From the NCBI GenBank assembly GCA_964452105.1, contig CAYVLI010000212.1, positions 1 to 5,278 of the forward strand: 5,278 nucleotides of DNA, given 5' to 3'. This DNA comes from CAYVLI01 sp964452105 [NCBI: uncultured Nitrospinota bacterium] (lineage in GTDB: Bacteria > JAUXIQ01). Positions 1 to 4,898 of this stretch are shown piece by piece (the first letter of the stretch is position 1; every line of letters begins with the position of its first letter). The translations under genes were made by a program, and so were the position numbers. The notes beneath the pieces were generated by a model. That model was not told where the DNA came from. It made no database searches and saw only the letters and a program-made list of their open reading frames with translations.

Positions 1-721
1 GCCCGTAGATGCTTATGTCTGCCTTAGCTCTGCGGCTGTTACCATTGCCTGAAGCATGTGCTTTGACAAATTCGATGGACTGTACGAACATACCACCAGA
101 GCCGCAGCAAGGGTCTAAAACGCGTCCTTTATAAGGCTCTATCATCTCCACGAGGAGCCTTACGATGCACCGGGGCGTGTAGAACTCGCCACCTGCCTTG
201 CCCTCCGCGACGGCAAACTTGCCAAGGAAATATTCGTAAACGCGACCCAAGATATCCTTGGAACGATTCTCCTTGTCACCCATGCCAATGGTGCCGATAA
301 GGTCAATCAGCTCTCCCAGCCGGTGTTTGTCGAGTGATGGACGAGAGTAGTCCTTCGGTAAAACACCTTTAAGTGATGGGTTTTCTTTTTCAATGGCCAT
401 CATCGCGTCGTCAATGAGTTTGCCAATGGTCGGCTGCTTTGCTCCGTCCTGAAGCCTCGTCCAACGCGCCTCCTTAGGTACCCAGAAAATATTATCTGCT
501 TTGTACTCGTCTCGGTCCTCGGGGTCCGTATAATCGGTTTCCTGCTTGGCTTTGAGGGCCTCGTATTTTTCCTGGAAGGCATCGGAGATGTACTTGAGGA
601 AGATCAATCCAAGTACAACGTGTTTATACTCTGAAGCATCCATATGCCCCCTGAGCTTATCGGCCGCAGCCCAGAGTTTTTCTTCGAAACCAAGATTCGC
701 ACCGTTGTTAATTCTGGCCAT
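1..721 (-). CDS. hsdM: Type I restriction-modification system methyltransferase subunit HsdM (N-terminal part, runs off the left edge)
   Basis: This is the modification subunit of a type I restriction-modification system, which adds a methyl group from S-adenosylmethionine to adenine N6 as part of an HsdM-HsdS(-HsdR) complex. The window holds the first 240 residues; family members are usually around 500. Residues 1-150 form the helical HsdM N-terminal domain ([17 protein letters not shown], then [14 protein letters not shown] near 34-47). The methyltransferase core follows, with GEFYTPR at 178-184 and the AdoMet-binding motif [10 protein letters not shown] at 203-212. The catalytic NPPF motif should lie just beyond the edge. 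The ATG at 721 gives the canonical N-terminus; a weak GAGTGAGG-like ribosome binding site lies a few bases upstream. No stop or frameshift interrupts the visible part. hsdS and hsdR are not in the window and would be expected further left. GC is lower than in the reductase gene at the other end, which fits horizontally acquired defence DNA. The family call is firm; target specificity cannot be told. Confidence 0.95.
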   Translation of the reverse strand, partial: MARINNGANLGFEEKLWAAADKLRGHMDASEYKHVVLGLIFLKYISDAFQEKYEALKAKQETDYTDPEDRDEYKADNIFWVPKEARWTRLQDGAKQPTIGKLIDDAMMAIEKENPSLKGVLPKDYSRPSLDKHRLGELIDLIGTIGMGDKENRSKDILGRVYEYFLGKFAVAEGKAGGEFYTPRCIVRLLVEMIEPYKGRVLDPCCGSGGMFVQSIEFVKAHASGNGNSRRAKADISIYG

Positions 722-796
722 TGCCTAACCTCACTCCCAGCAGTTTAAAGAAGTTCTTGATTTGTCTATTTATGACATCTTTACGTTACGTTGGTG

Positions 797-824
797 ATTA
801 TACCACGCAAATGCCTGCCCGCAA
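797..824 (-). promoter_or_regulatory. Predicted sigma70-type extended -10 promoter upstream of hsdM (repeat copy A)
   Basis: Read on the minus strand, the -10 box is a perfect TATAAT (797-802) preceded by TG and one base, giving TGGTATAAT, an extended -10. A -35-like TTGCGG (819-824) lies 16 bases further upstream; it matches TTGACA only in its first three bases. Transcription would begin near 790 and leave a leader of about 70 bases before the hsdM ATG at 721. Just at the predicted start is a small inverted pair, ACGT-T-ACGT (783-791), which could be an operator, though this is speculation. The whole promoter sits inside an exact 34-base repeat shared with 1796-1829. Confidence 0.55.
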
Positions 825-830
825 TCCACA
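797..830 (-). repeat. 34-base exact repeat, copy A
   Basis: This stretch is identical over all 34 bases to 1796-1829, in the same orientation. On the plus strand it starts ATTATACCACGCAAATGCCT and ends GCAATCCACA. The flanks differ at once on the right (GCACAGG here, ACGCCGT in copy B) and mostly on the left. The repeat contains a consensus extended -10 promoter aimed at hsdM. It forms one edge of a block of hairpin repeats running to about 1060. I see no terminal inverted repeats or target-site duplications that would define it as an insertion sequence. Confidence 0.9.
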
Positions 831-1060
831 GCACAGGTGAACACACAGGTTCACCCCTACCATAGGTCGCGGCCTATCCATGGCGGGCGACCCCTGCGAT
901 TGCGCGGTGATGTTTATGGGCGTATGCCATACGCCCCTATAGTCGGGTGGGTATTAAAGCCGCTTGTACAAAGCGTCAGCGCATTGGTATATGCGGGGCG
1001 TGTGTTCGAAAGATATGTGCTGGCGGGTGCGGAGACGCGATGGCGGGGAGCCCCGCTATA
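831..1060. repeat. Hairpin-rich REP-like intergenic repeat block A
   Basis: This non-coding stretch between hsdM and the DUF4926 gene holds a run of short inverted repeats. They are GGTGAAC/GTTCACC (836-842 with 849-855), GGTCGC/GCGACC (865-870 with 887-892; the alternative ATAGG/CCTAT 862-877 is also possible), GGGCGTAT/ATACGCCC (918-925 with 929-936), CGCTT/AAGCG (961-965 with 971-975), CGCAT/ATGCG (980-984 with 991-995) and GCGGG/CCCGC (1043-1047 with 1052-1056). Parts recur elsewhere: the GAACAC-TTC(A/G)CCCCTAC hairpin and the decamer TTGCGCGGTG (900-909) recur at 1992-2029, and GCGGGTGCGGAGACGCG (1023-1039) recurs with one mismatch at 3577-3593. This pattern fits a bacterial interspersed palindromic repeat family. 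A structured non-coding RNA cannot be excluded. No protein-coding gene is convincing here. Confidence 0.7.
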
Positions 1061-1089
1061 TCCCCATGGTCAAATCGACGCAGCGAGGT

Positions 1090-1314
1090 TCACGCGACGG
1101 GCCTGACCGCGATGAGATCGGTATCTTGCACGGGACGAACATCCCCGACCTTCAGAGTAACAAGCGCCTGAGTTTTGCCGGACGCAGTCACGAACTCAAC
1201 GTCCAGGCCATCAGGCTCGTAAACCTGAACGACGGCTCCGAGGTCTCCGCTGCGAAGACCATGCTCCGGAAGGTCCCGGTTGAGAACCACGGTATCGAGA
1301 ACCTTGTACCTCAT
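1090..1314 (-). CDS. DUF4926-family small protein, candidate antitoxin/immunity partner
   Basis: This 74-residue protein resembles the DUF4926 family. The visible pattern is an N-terminal segment LDTVVLNRDLPEHGL (residues 6-20), a turn RSGDLGAVVQVYEPDG (21-36), then the strand DVEFVTASGKTQALVTL (38-54) and a final VGDVRPV. Alternating hydrophobic residues and glycine turns suggest a small all-beta fold, perhaps SH3/KOW-like; this is inference. It has no signal peptide or membrane segment and is probably cytoplasmic. Its start overlaps the stop of the upstream DUF6883-like gene as ATGA (1311-1314), so the two are almost certainly translationally coupled and form one unit. It has a near-perfect ribosome binding site (AGGAGG, six bases of spacing), far stronger than that of its partner. 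The molecular function of the family is not established as far as I know. The role as neutraliser of the partner is inferred from arrangement and relative translation signals. Confidence 0.8.
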   Translation of the reverse strand: MRYKVLDTVVLNRDLPEHGLRSGDLGAVVQVYEPDGLDVEFVTASGKTQALVTLKVGDVRPVQDTDLIAVRPVA

Positions 1315-1652
1315 GTCATTCCTCCTGGGAACGCAGTCACAAACTGTGGCACGTCCTCACCGAAAAGGATGATCCAAACAGTCAATACTTCCGCCGACTT
1401 CCCTGAAGGACCCTTCAGGATACCACGAATTTCGTACTTCCGGCCATACGGGCTGCTCTGCCCGGGTTCCGCATCGCCCGAAACTGCAAGTTCACGGAGA
1501 TCTTCATCGAGACGGCGCCAGTCGGCGCTCCCGTATCCGAGGCTGGCGAAAAACGGCGCCTTGAAACGCCCCACCGGGTGCGAAGCCGACAGAAGGTAAT
1601 CCCGGAGCTTGGCCGCCTCGATGACTGCATGTTCTCTTGCGGGCAGCTTCAT
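1311..1652 (-). CDS. DUF6883-family small protein, candidate toxin of a two-gene cassette
   Basis: This 113-residue protein matches what I recall of the DUF6883 family: LPAREHAVIEAAKLRDYLLS (residues 3-22) followed by HPVGRFKAPFFASLGY (25-40), a DW..L...L helix (44-53), YGRKYEIRGILKGPSGK (69-85), and a C-terminal strand TVWIILFGEDVPQFVTAFPG (91-110). The HPVG..KA.FF and VTA-P signatures also appear, to my recollection, at the C-termini of some polymorphic or contact-dependent toxins, where the domain acts as the effector tip. Here it stands alone as a full-length single domain. H25 and K31 are conserved polar candidates for an active site, but no chemistry is known to me. The ATG at 1652 is preceded directly by GAA and an in-frame TAG, so no longer start is possible. 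Its AGGA lies only one base from the ATG, which predicts weak initiation. It overlaps the DUF4926 gene by four bases. Family assignment is fairly sure; toxin function is inference. Confidence 0.8.
   Translation of the reverse strand: MKLPAREHAVIEAAKLRDYLLSASHPVGRFKAPFFASLGYGSADWRRLDEDLRELAVSGDAEPGQSSPYGRKYEIRGILKGPSGKSAEVLTVWIILFGEDVPQFVTAFPGGMT
1321..1326 (-). promoter_or_regulatory. Strong ribosome binding site for the DUF4926 gene
   Basis: The minus strand reads AGGAGG, then six bases (AATGAC), then the ATG at 1314. It lies inside the last codons of the DUF6883-like gene. It fixes the start of the downstream gene and predicts that the second protein is made in excess over the first, whose own site is poor. 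Confidence 0.8.
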
Positions 1653-1755
1653 TTCCTATTCAGGATAATGACAAAAATCAGCGGAGCGGTTTACTGCTTC
1701 ATAAAAGTTGCAGCGCATTCTCGTATATTCTCACAAAGGCTATCATATCCAATGC

Positions 1756-1764
1756 ATTATATCA
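1756..1764 (-). promoter_or_regulatory. Second extended -10 box upstream of the DUF6883 cassette
   Basis: The minus strand reads TGATATAAT, a perfect TATAAT (1756-1761) with the upstream TG of an extended -10 element. No good -35 hexamer is visible 16-18 bases upstream. Transcription would start near 1749, leaving a leader of about 97 bases before the ATG at 1652. It lies 40 bases downstream of the -10 in repeat copy B, so the cassette may have tandem promoters. Confidence 0.4.
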
Positions 1765-1795
1765 CTTCCCGCAGCTTGGCACTGCTGGTTTATAT

Positions 1796-1823
1796 ATTAT
1801 ACCACGCAAATGCCTGCCCGCAA
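1796..1823 (-). promoter_or_regulatory. Predicted extended -10 promoter upstream of the DUF6883/DUF4926 cassette (repeat copy B)
   Basis: This is the same promoter as in copy A: TGGTATAAT with the -10 at 1796-1801 and a weak -35-like TTGCGG at 1818-1823, separated by 16 bases. Transcription would start near 1789 and give a leader of about 137 bases before the ATG at 1652. The leader is AT-rich next to the repeat and has a second -10-like box inside it. Confidence 0.5.
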
Positions 1824-1829
1824 TCCACA
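1796..1829 (-). repeat. 34-base exact repeat, copy B
   Basis: This stretch is identical to 797-830 and in the same orientation relative to the genes. It is embedded at the gene-proximal edge of a second hairpin-rich block (1864-2029). Since the two copies are about 1 kb apart and flank the DUF6883/DUF4926 cassette, they could also support homologous recombination that removes or duplicates the cassette; that is inference. Confidence 0.9.
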
Positions 1830-1863
1830 ACGCCGTCTGCGCCGTGGCCTTGCCCAAGTCCGA

Positions 1864-2029
1864 CTGTCGGGTGCAGAGACCCGACAGCACGGGAAGCCCC
1901 CCTGTATCGCCCGTGAACGGGGGAAGGAGGGGGAAAAGTGGACGTGGGAATTACGGGAAAATGCGGCGTGGCCTGCTCTCAATCCACAATTGGGCGAACA
2001 CAGGGGTTCGCCCCTACGTTTGCGCGGTG
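1864..2029. repeat. Hairpin-rich REP-like intergenic repeat block B
   Basis: This block holds a 9-base inverted repeat CTGTCGGGT/ACCCGACAG (1864-1872 with 1879-1887), directly followed by CACGGG/CCCGTG (1888-1893 with 1910-1915). The first hairpin is related to 1023-1039 (14 of 17 bases). At the far end is the strong hairpin GGGCGAAC/GTTCGCCC (1992-1999 with 2006-2013). It is preceded by CAATCCACA, a piece also present at the end of the 34-base repeat, and followed by TTGCGCGGTG (2020-2029), as in block A. The modules are the same as in block A but in a different order, which suggests a composite of mobile or amplified palindromic units. The stretch between them (1916-1980) is purine-rich on the plus strand with nothing recognisable. 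No protein-coding gene is supported in 1653-2133. Confidence 0.65.
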
Positions 2030-2055
2030 GTGTTCGGTGGAAAATGTCTGTTGAT

Positions 2056-2094
2056 CCGGTTCATAAAACCGGCGTATCGCGAATTTCGAGATAC
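2056..2094 (-). other. Tandem stem-loops downstream of the antiporter gene
   Basis: Two adjacent hairpins lie 40-78 bases past the antiporter stop codon: CCGGTT/AACCGG (2056-2061 with 2067-2072) and GTATC/GATAC extended by CGA/TCG across one mismatch (2074-2094). A tiny GGCA/TGCC stem (2117-2127) lies closer to the stop. None is followed by a proper U-tract on the minus strand, so a classical Rho-independent terminator is not shown. They may slow polymerase or protect the 3' end of the message, or may simply be more of the repeat family. Confidence 0.3.
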
Positions 2095-2133
2095 ACCGTG
2101 TTAAAGATACAAGGAAGGCAGTTTGCCCGATTT

Positions 2134-3432
2134 TCAGAAGTCTTTTGCCGCCTGGGAAGCCTGCGATTTCTTCTTTCGCCCTTCGCCGCCCTTCTTGAAG
2201 ATGGGTACAAGAATTATCGGCGCTAATATGGTGGTTATCAGCGTCATCATAATCGATACTCCGAAGAGATCCGATTCTATAATCCCCGTGGAAAGGCCCA
2301 CTCCGGCTACTATCAGGGCCACTTCGCCTCTGGGAAGCATGCCTATCCCCACCCTGGACGCGCCTCTGAAATTGAAACCGACCGCCAACGCCGGTAAACC
2401 GCAGCCGAACACTTTCGATATCACGGCTAACAGGCTTACCGCAAGTCCGAATACGAGCACCGATTTCATGGCGCCGAAATCGACCATCATTCCCATAACG
2501 ACGAAGAAGATGGGCACCAGCCCGTGGTACAAATGGGATAATGACTTTCCCAGCGACCTGGCGATGGGGCTGTTGGAAAGGGCCAACCCGATACTATAAG
2601 CCCCGATTATCATGGCCAATCCGAACATCTCCGCCAGAGCGGATGCAAAGAAAGCGAGCGCAAGGGCTATGGCCACGGGGGCCCCGTCGCCTTTGAACCT
2701 GAGCATGAACTTCGATATCTTTTTCGAGAGCAATATCCCAGTAAAGGTCAATGCCAGCCAGAAACCAACGGCTTTGACGGCAATAATCCCTATCTTACCT
2801 GCGGAGATTTTCCCACTCTGGCCCATGCTCACCACGATGGCCAGAACCAGGATACCCAGCACATCGTCAACCACGGCGGCGCTCAAAATCGTCACACCTT
2901 CAGGCGTGTCCAGCTTTTTTATATCCTTCAATACGCGGGCGGTTATCCCCACGGAGGTGGCGGTCATAATCGCCCCCATGAAAAGGGCCAGCGGGTCGAT
3001 AAAGCTTTCCGCCATCCCGAAGGCCACAGTCGCCCAGGCACCCAGTATGAAGGGGAAAATCAAACCTCCCAGGGCGATCACGGCCGCTGGCCCGGCATAG
3101 TGGAGAAATTTTTTCAGGTCGGTCTCCAGCCCGGCGACGAAAAGAAGGATGACAGCGGCGATCTGCGCCACCGCATATAACTCGCTGCTCACGGGTATGG
3201 ATGAGCCGGCGGCGCCGTGCGCTCCGCCGAAAAGCAGGCCTATCACGGGGAGAGAGATAACACCTCCCAACGCATAGGGCCCGATGGCCATTCCCGCGGC
3301 CAATTCTCCCAGCACACCGGGTATTTTGATGTACTGCTCGCACAATTCGCTGACTACCCTTGCCAAAAATATTATCACGGCAAGCTGCATGGCGAGCTTA
3401 GTCAAAATCTCAACCATCCCGATTTCTTCCAT
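2134..3432 (-). CDS. CPA2-family cation/proton antiporter (NapA/KefB-like membrane domain)
   Basis: This 432-residue integral membrane protein belongs to the monovalent cation:proton antiporter-2 group and would exchange Na+ or K+ for H+ across the cytoplasmic membrane. It is nearly all hydrophobic segments, about 12-13, from residue 12 to 412, and ends in a short basic cytoplasmic tail (KKGGEGRKKKSQ). Family signatures are IPGVLGELAAGMAIGP (37-52), LLFVAGLETDL (96-106), TATSVGITARVL (157-168) and the ion-binding pair in SAAVVDDVLGILVLAIV, with D189 and D190. The MLPRGEVALI motif (365-374, R368 and E370) corresponds to the late segment where a basic residue faces the aspartates. The length equals the transport domain alone; there is no TrkA-N/RCK regulatory domain as in KefB or KefC. 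The first ATG is chosen, but M6 is a plausible alternative because GGAAGAA lies just upstream of it. The gene has 188 bases before it with no clear promoter. Ion specificity cannot be read from sequence. Confidence 0.92.
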   Translation of the reverse strand: MEEIGMVEILTKLAMQLAVIIFLARVVSELCEQYIKIPGVLGELAAGMAIGPYALGGVISLPVIGLLFGGAHGAAGSSIPVSSELYAVAQIAAVILLFVAGLETDLKKFLHYAGPAAVIALGGLIFPFILGAWATVAFGMAESFIDPLALFMGAIMTATSVGITARVLKDIKKLDTPEGVTILSAAVVDDVLGILVLAIVVSMGQSGKISAGKIGIIAVKAVGFWLALTFTGILLSKKISKFMLRFKGDGAPVAIALALAFFASALAEMFGLAMIIGAYSIGLALSNSPIARSLGKSLSHLYHGLVPIFFVVMGMMVDFGAMKSVLVFGLAVSLLAVISKVFGCGLPALAVGFNFRGASRVGIGMLPRGEVALIVAGVGLSTGIIESDLFGVSIMMTLITTILAPIILVPIFKKGGEGRKKKSQASQAAKDF

Positions 3433-3620
3433 AACTGATACTCACTCTAAAAGAGCATTCATAAAACAGCACTGGTACCCGGAAGGTACATGGTTACCCC
3501 TATTTTTTACCCCGGGCGACTATGAACCGGCTTCCCCGGGGCAGTGATGCACCACGCTGCGTTACTGCTTGTGTCAGCGGGTGGGGAGACGCGGCAGCGC
3601 GCGAATGTGGGCCTCAACGT
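3433..3620. repeat. Intergenic stretch with hairpins and a third copy of the GGGTG-GAGAC repeat module
   Basis: The 188 bases between the reductase stop and the antiporter start contain CCCCGGG/CCCGGGG (3510-3516 with 3535-3541). Immediately next is an 11-base stem GCAGTGATGCA/TGCGTTACTGC (3541-3551 with 3558-3568) with two G-T wobbles on the plus strand. Then comes GCGGGTGGGGAGACGCG (3577-3593), which matches 1023-1039 at 16 of 17 bases. The run of T lies before the first hairpin on the plus strand and reads as A on the minus strand, so this is not a terminator for the reductase gene. I found no convincing -35/-10 pair for the antiporter; TATGAA inside TTTTATGAAT (minus strand, near 3458-3466) is the only weak -10 candidate. 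Confidence 0.5.
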
Positions 3621-4808
3621 TTATGTGGGCCGGTTGCGGCCCAGGCGGTTGTGGGCCTGGGTGAATTCGCCAGTGGTGGTGGCTGCGTGGGTGGAAATCT
3701 CACCGGCCAGCACCGCTGCGGCGGCGATTTCGGCGAGTTTACGGGCCTTGCCTGCTCCGTAGCAGTCCATCAGCTCGAGCGCTTCCCGGAAACAGCCCAG
3801 CCCTACGCCGCCGCCCACGGTGCCCACTATGAGGCTGGGCATGTAGAGGCTGACGTAGAGGTCGCCGTCGTCGGTCAATTCCATGGTGGTAATGGTCACC
3901 GATGAATCGGGGACGTAGGCCACGTCCTGTCCGGTGGCGATGAAAAAGGCGGTCAGGCCGTTGGCCGGGTGCATGGACTGGGTCAGCGTTCCCGCCTGTG
4001 CGTTGCCCACCATCATGGTGTAGCAGGATCTTGCCATTTTCTGTGGCGTGGTGTGCAGCCTCTGGGCCACCACTTCTCCGGGGAGGACGACATCCACCGA
4101 GACATTCTTGCCCCGGCCGGTGACCAGATTTATGGCCGCGGCCTTCTTGTCGGTGCCCATGGAGCTGGGGAACAGGATGGACTCCGGTTTCACCTGCTCC
4201 GCTATGAACTGGGCGGCTTCGTCGGTGGCGTGAGTTATCATGTTGAGGCCCATGGCGTCTCCGGTATGGTAGTAGAAGCGCAGGGCGGCCCGCCTGCCCA
4301 TGAGGTATCTGTCTATCTTCAGGAGCTTTCCGTGCCGGGTGGTGGATTCGGCCACGGCTTTTATCTTTTCGTAGTTGGCGTCCGCCCATTTGAGAAAGTC
4401 GGCCGCCTGCGTGGTGCGCTTGAAAACGAATATGGGCGCTACCTGCGTGTGGTCACTCAGTATGCGGGCCTGAGCGCCTCCCGATTCGGTTATGGCCTTC
4501 ATGCCCCGGCTGTAGGAAGCGACCAGGGCGCCTTCCGTGGTCGCCAGCGGGACGTAGAAGACGCCGTCGGCGTACTCGCCCTTCACCTTGAGCGGCCCGG
4601 CCAGACCAACGGGCACCTGCACCACGCCTATGAAGTTCTCGATGTTCCCTTTCACATCCGAGCCGGTCAGGGAGTGGGCGGCCACGTGCTTAAGCTCTAC
4701 GCCGGTCTTCTGTTTAACCCACTGCCGGCGGGCATCTATGGCCTCGGGGGAGTAGTTGTCATCTTTAGAGCGGGGCACGCTCTCAGCTTCGATTTTTGCT
4801 TCTGCCAT
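3621..4808 (-). CDS. Hydroxymethylglutaryl-CoA reductase, class I (archaeal/eukaryotic-like, NADPH type)
   Basis: This 395-residue soluble enzyme should interconvert HMG-CoA plus NADPH with mevalonate plus CoA, the committed step of the mevalonate route to isoprenoids. HMG-CoA-binding signature ENFIGVVQVPVGLAGPL is at 57-73 and ATTEGALVAS at 89-98, with catalytic E92. The dinucleotide motif GDAMGLNM is at 183-190. Catalytic K221 lies in GTDKKAAAIN, D295 in ATGQD, and H386 in the C-terminal QAHNR. The VGTVGGGVGLG turn is at 328-338. All four catalytic residues of the family are therefore present. The motifs fit class I better than the bacterial class II enzymes of mevalonate degraders. There are no membrane anchors, unlike eukaryotic forms, and length is near that of archaeal enzymes. 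The usual NAHAAN before the ATGQD motif is altered to SMHPAN, so this is a divergent member. The ATG has a good AAAGGT site six bases upstream. The crotonase gene ends 90 bases upstream, and the two may share a transcript. Other mevalonate genes are not visible here. Confidence 0.93.
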   Translation of the reverse strand: MAEAKIEAESVPRSKDDNYSPEAIDARRQWVKQKTGVELKHVAAHSLTGSDVKGNIENFIGVVQVPVGLAGPLKVKGEYADGVFYVPLATTEGALVASYSRGMKAITESGGAQARILSDHTQVAPIFVFKRTTQAADFLKWADANYEKIKAVAESTTRHGKLLKIDRYLMGRRAALRFYYHTGDAMGLNMITHATDEAAQFIAEQVKPESILFPSSMGTDKKAAAINLVTGRGKNVSVDVVLPGEVVAQRLHTTPQKMARSCYTMMVGNAQAGTLTQSMHPANGLTAFFIATGQDVAYVPDSSVTITTMELTDDGDLYVSLYMPSLIVGTVGGGVGLGCFREALELMDCYGAGKARKLAEIAAAAVLAGEISTHAATTTGEFTQAHNRLGRNRPT

Positions 4809-4898
4809 TACCTCACCTTTGATTGGACGGGATTCGCCTTCGCCGCCTTCGCTGAAAGAATAATCCTGATAATCCGCATCATCTGCCGATTCGTGTGG

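Noticed and set aside
940-1020. tRNA-like stretch with hairpins and GTGTTCGAAAG
   Set aside because: The arms do not assemble into a cloverleaf, there is no matching acceptor stem, and the T-loop consensus is incomplete.
837-1599. Plus-strand open frames across block A and antisense to the small cassette
   Set aside because: Their translations are repeat-derived or mirror the DUF4926 and DUF6883 genes; the minus-strand products show family motifs and proper start signals.
797-2029. CRISPR array or insertion sequence based on the repeated 34-mer
   Set aside because: There are only two copies, about 1 kb apart, with genes between them. There are no regular spacers, transposase, terminal inverted repeats or visible target duplications.
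1637-2226. Two overlapping plus-strand open frames (1637-2104 and 1708-2226)
   Set aside because: They run through the promoter repeat and hairpin block into the antiporter 3' end, have no family-like motifs or ribosome site, and read repeat DNA as protein.
3510-3541. CCCCGGG/CCCGGGG hairpin as terminator of the reductase gene
   Set aside because: The T-run precedes the hairpin on the plus strand, so the minus-strand transcript has A residues after it and no U-tract; the loop of 18 bases is also large.
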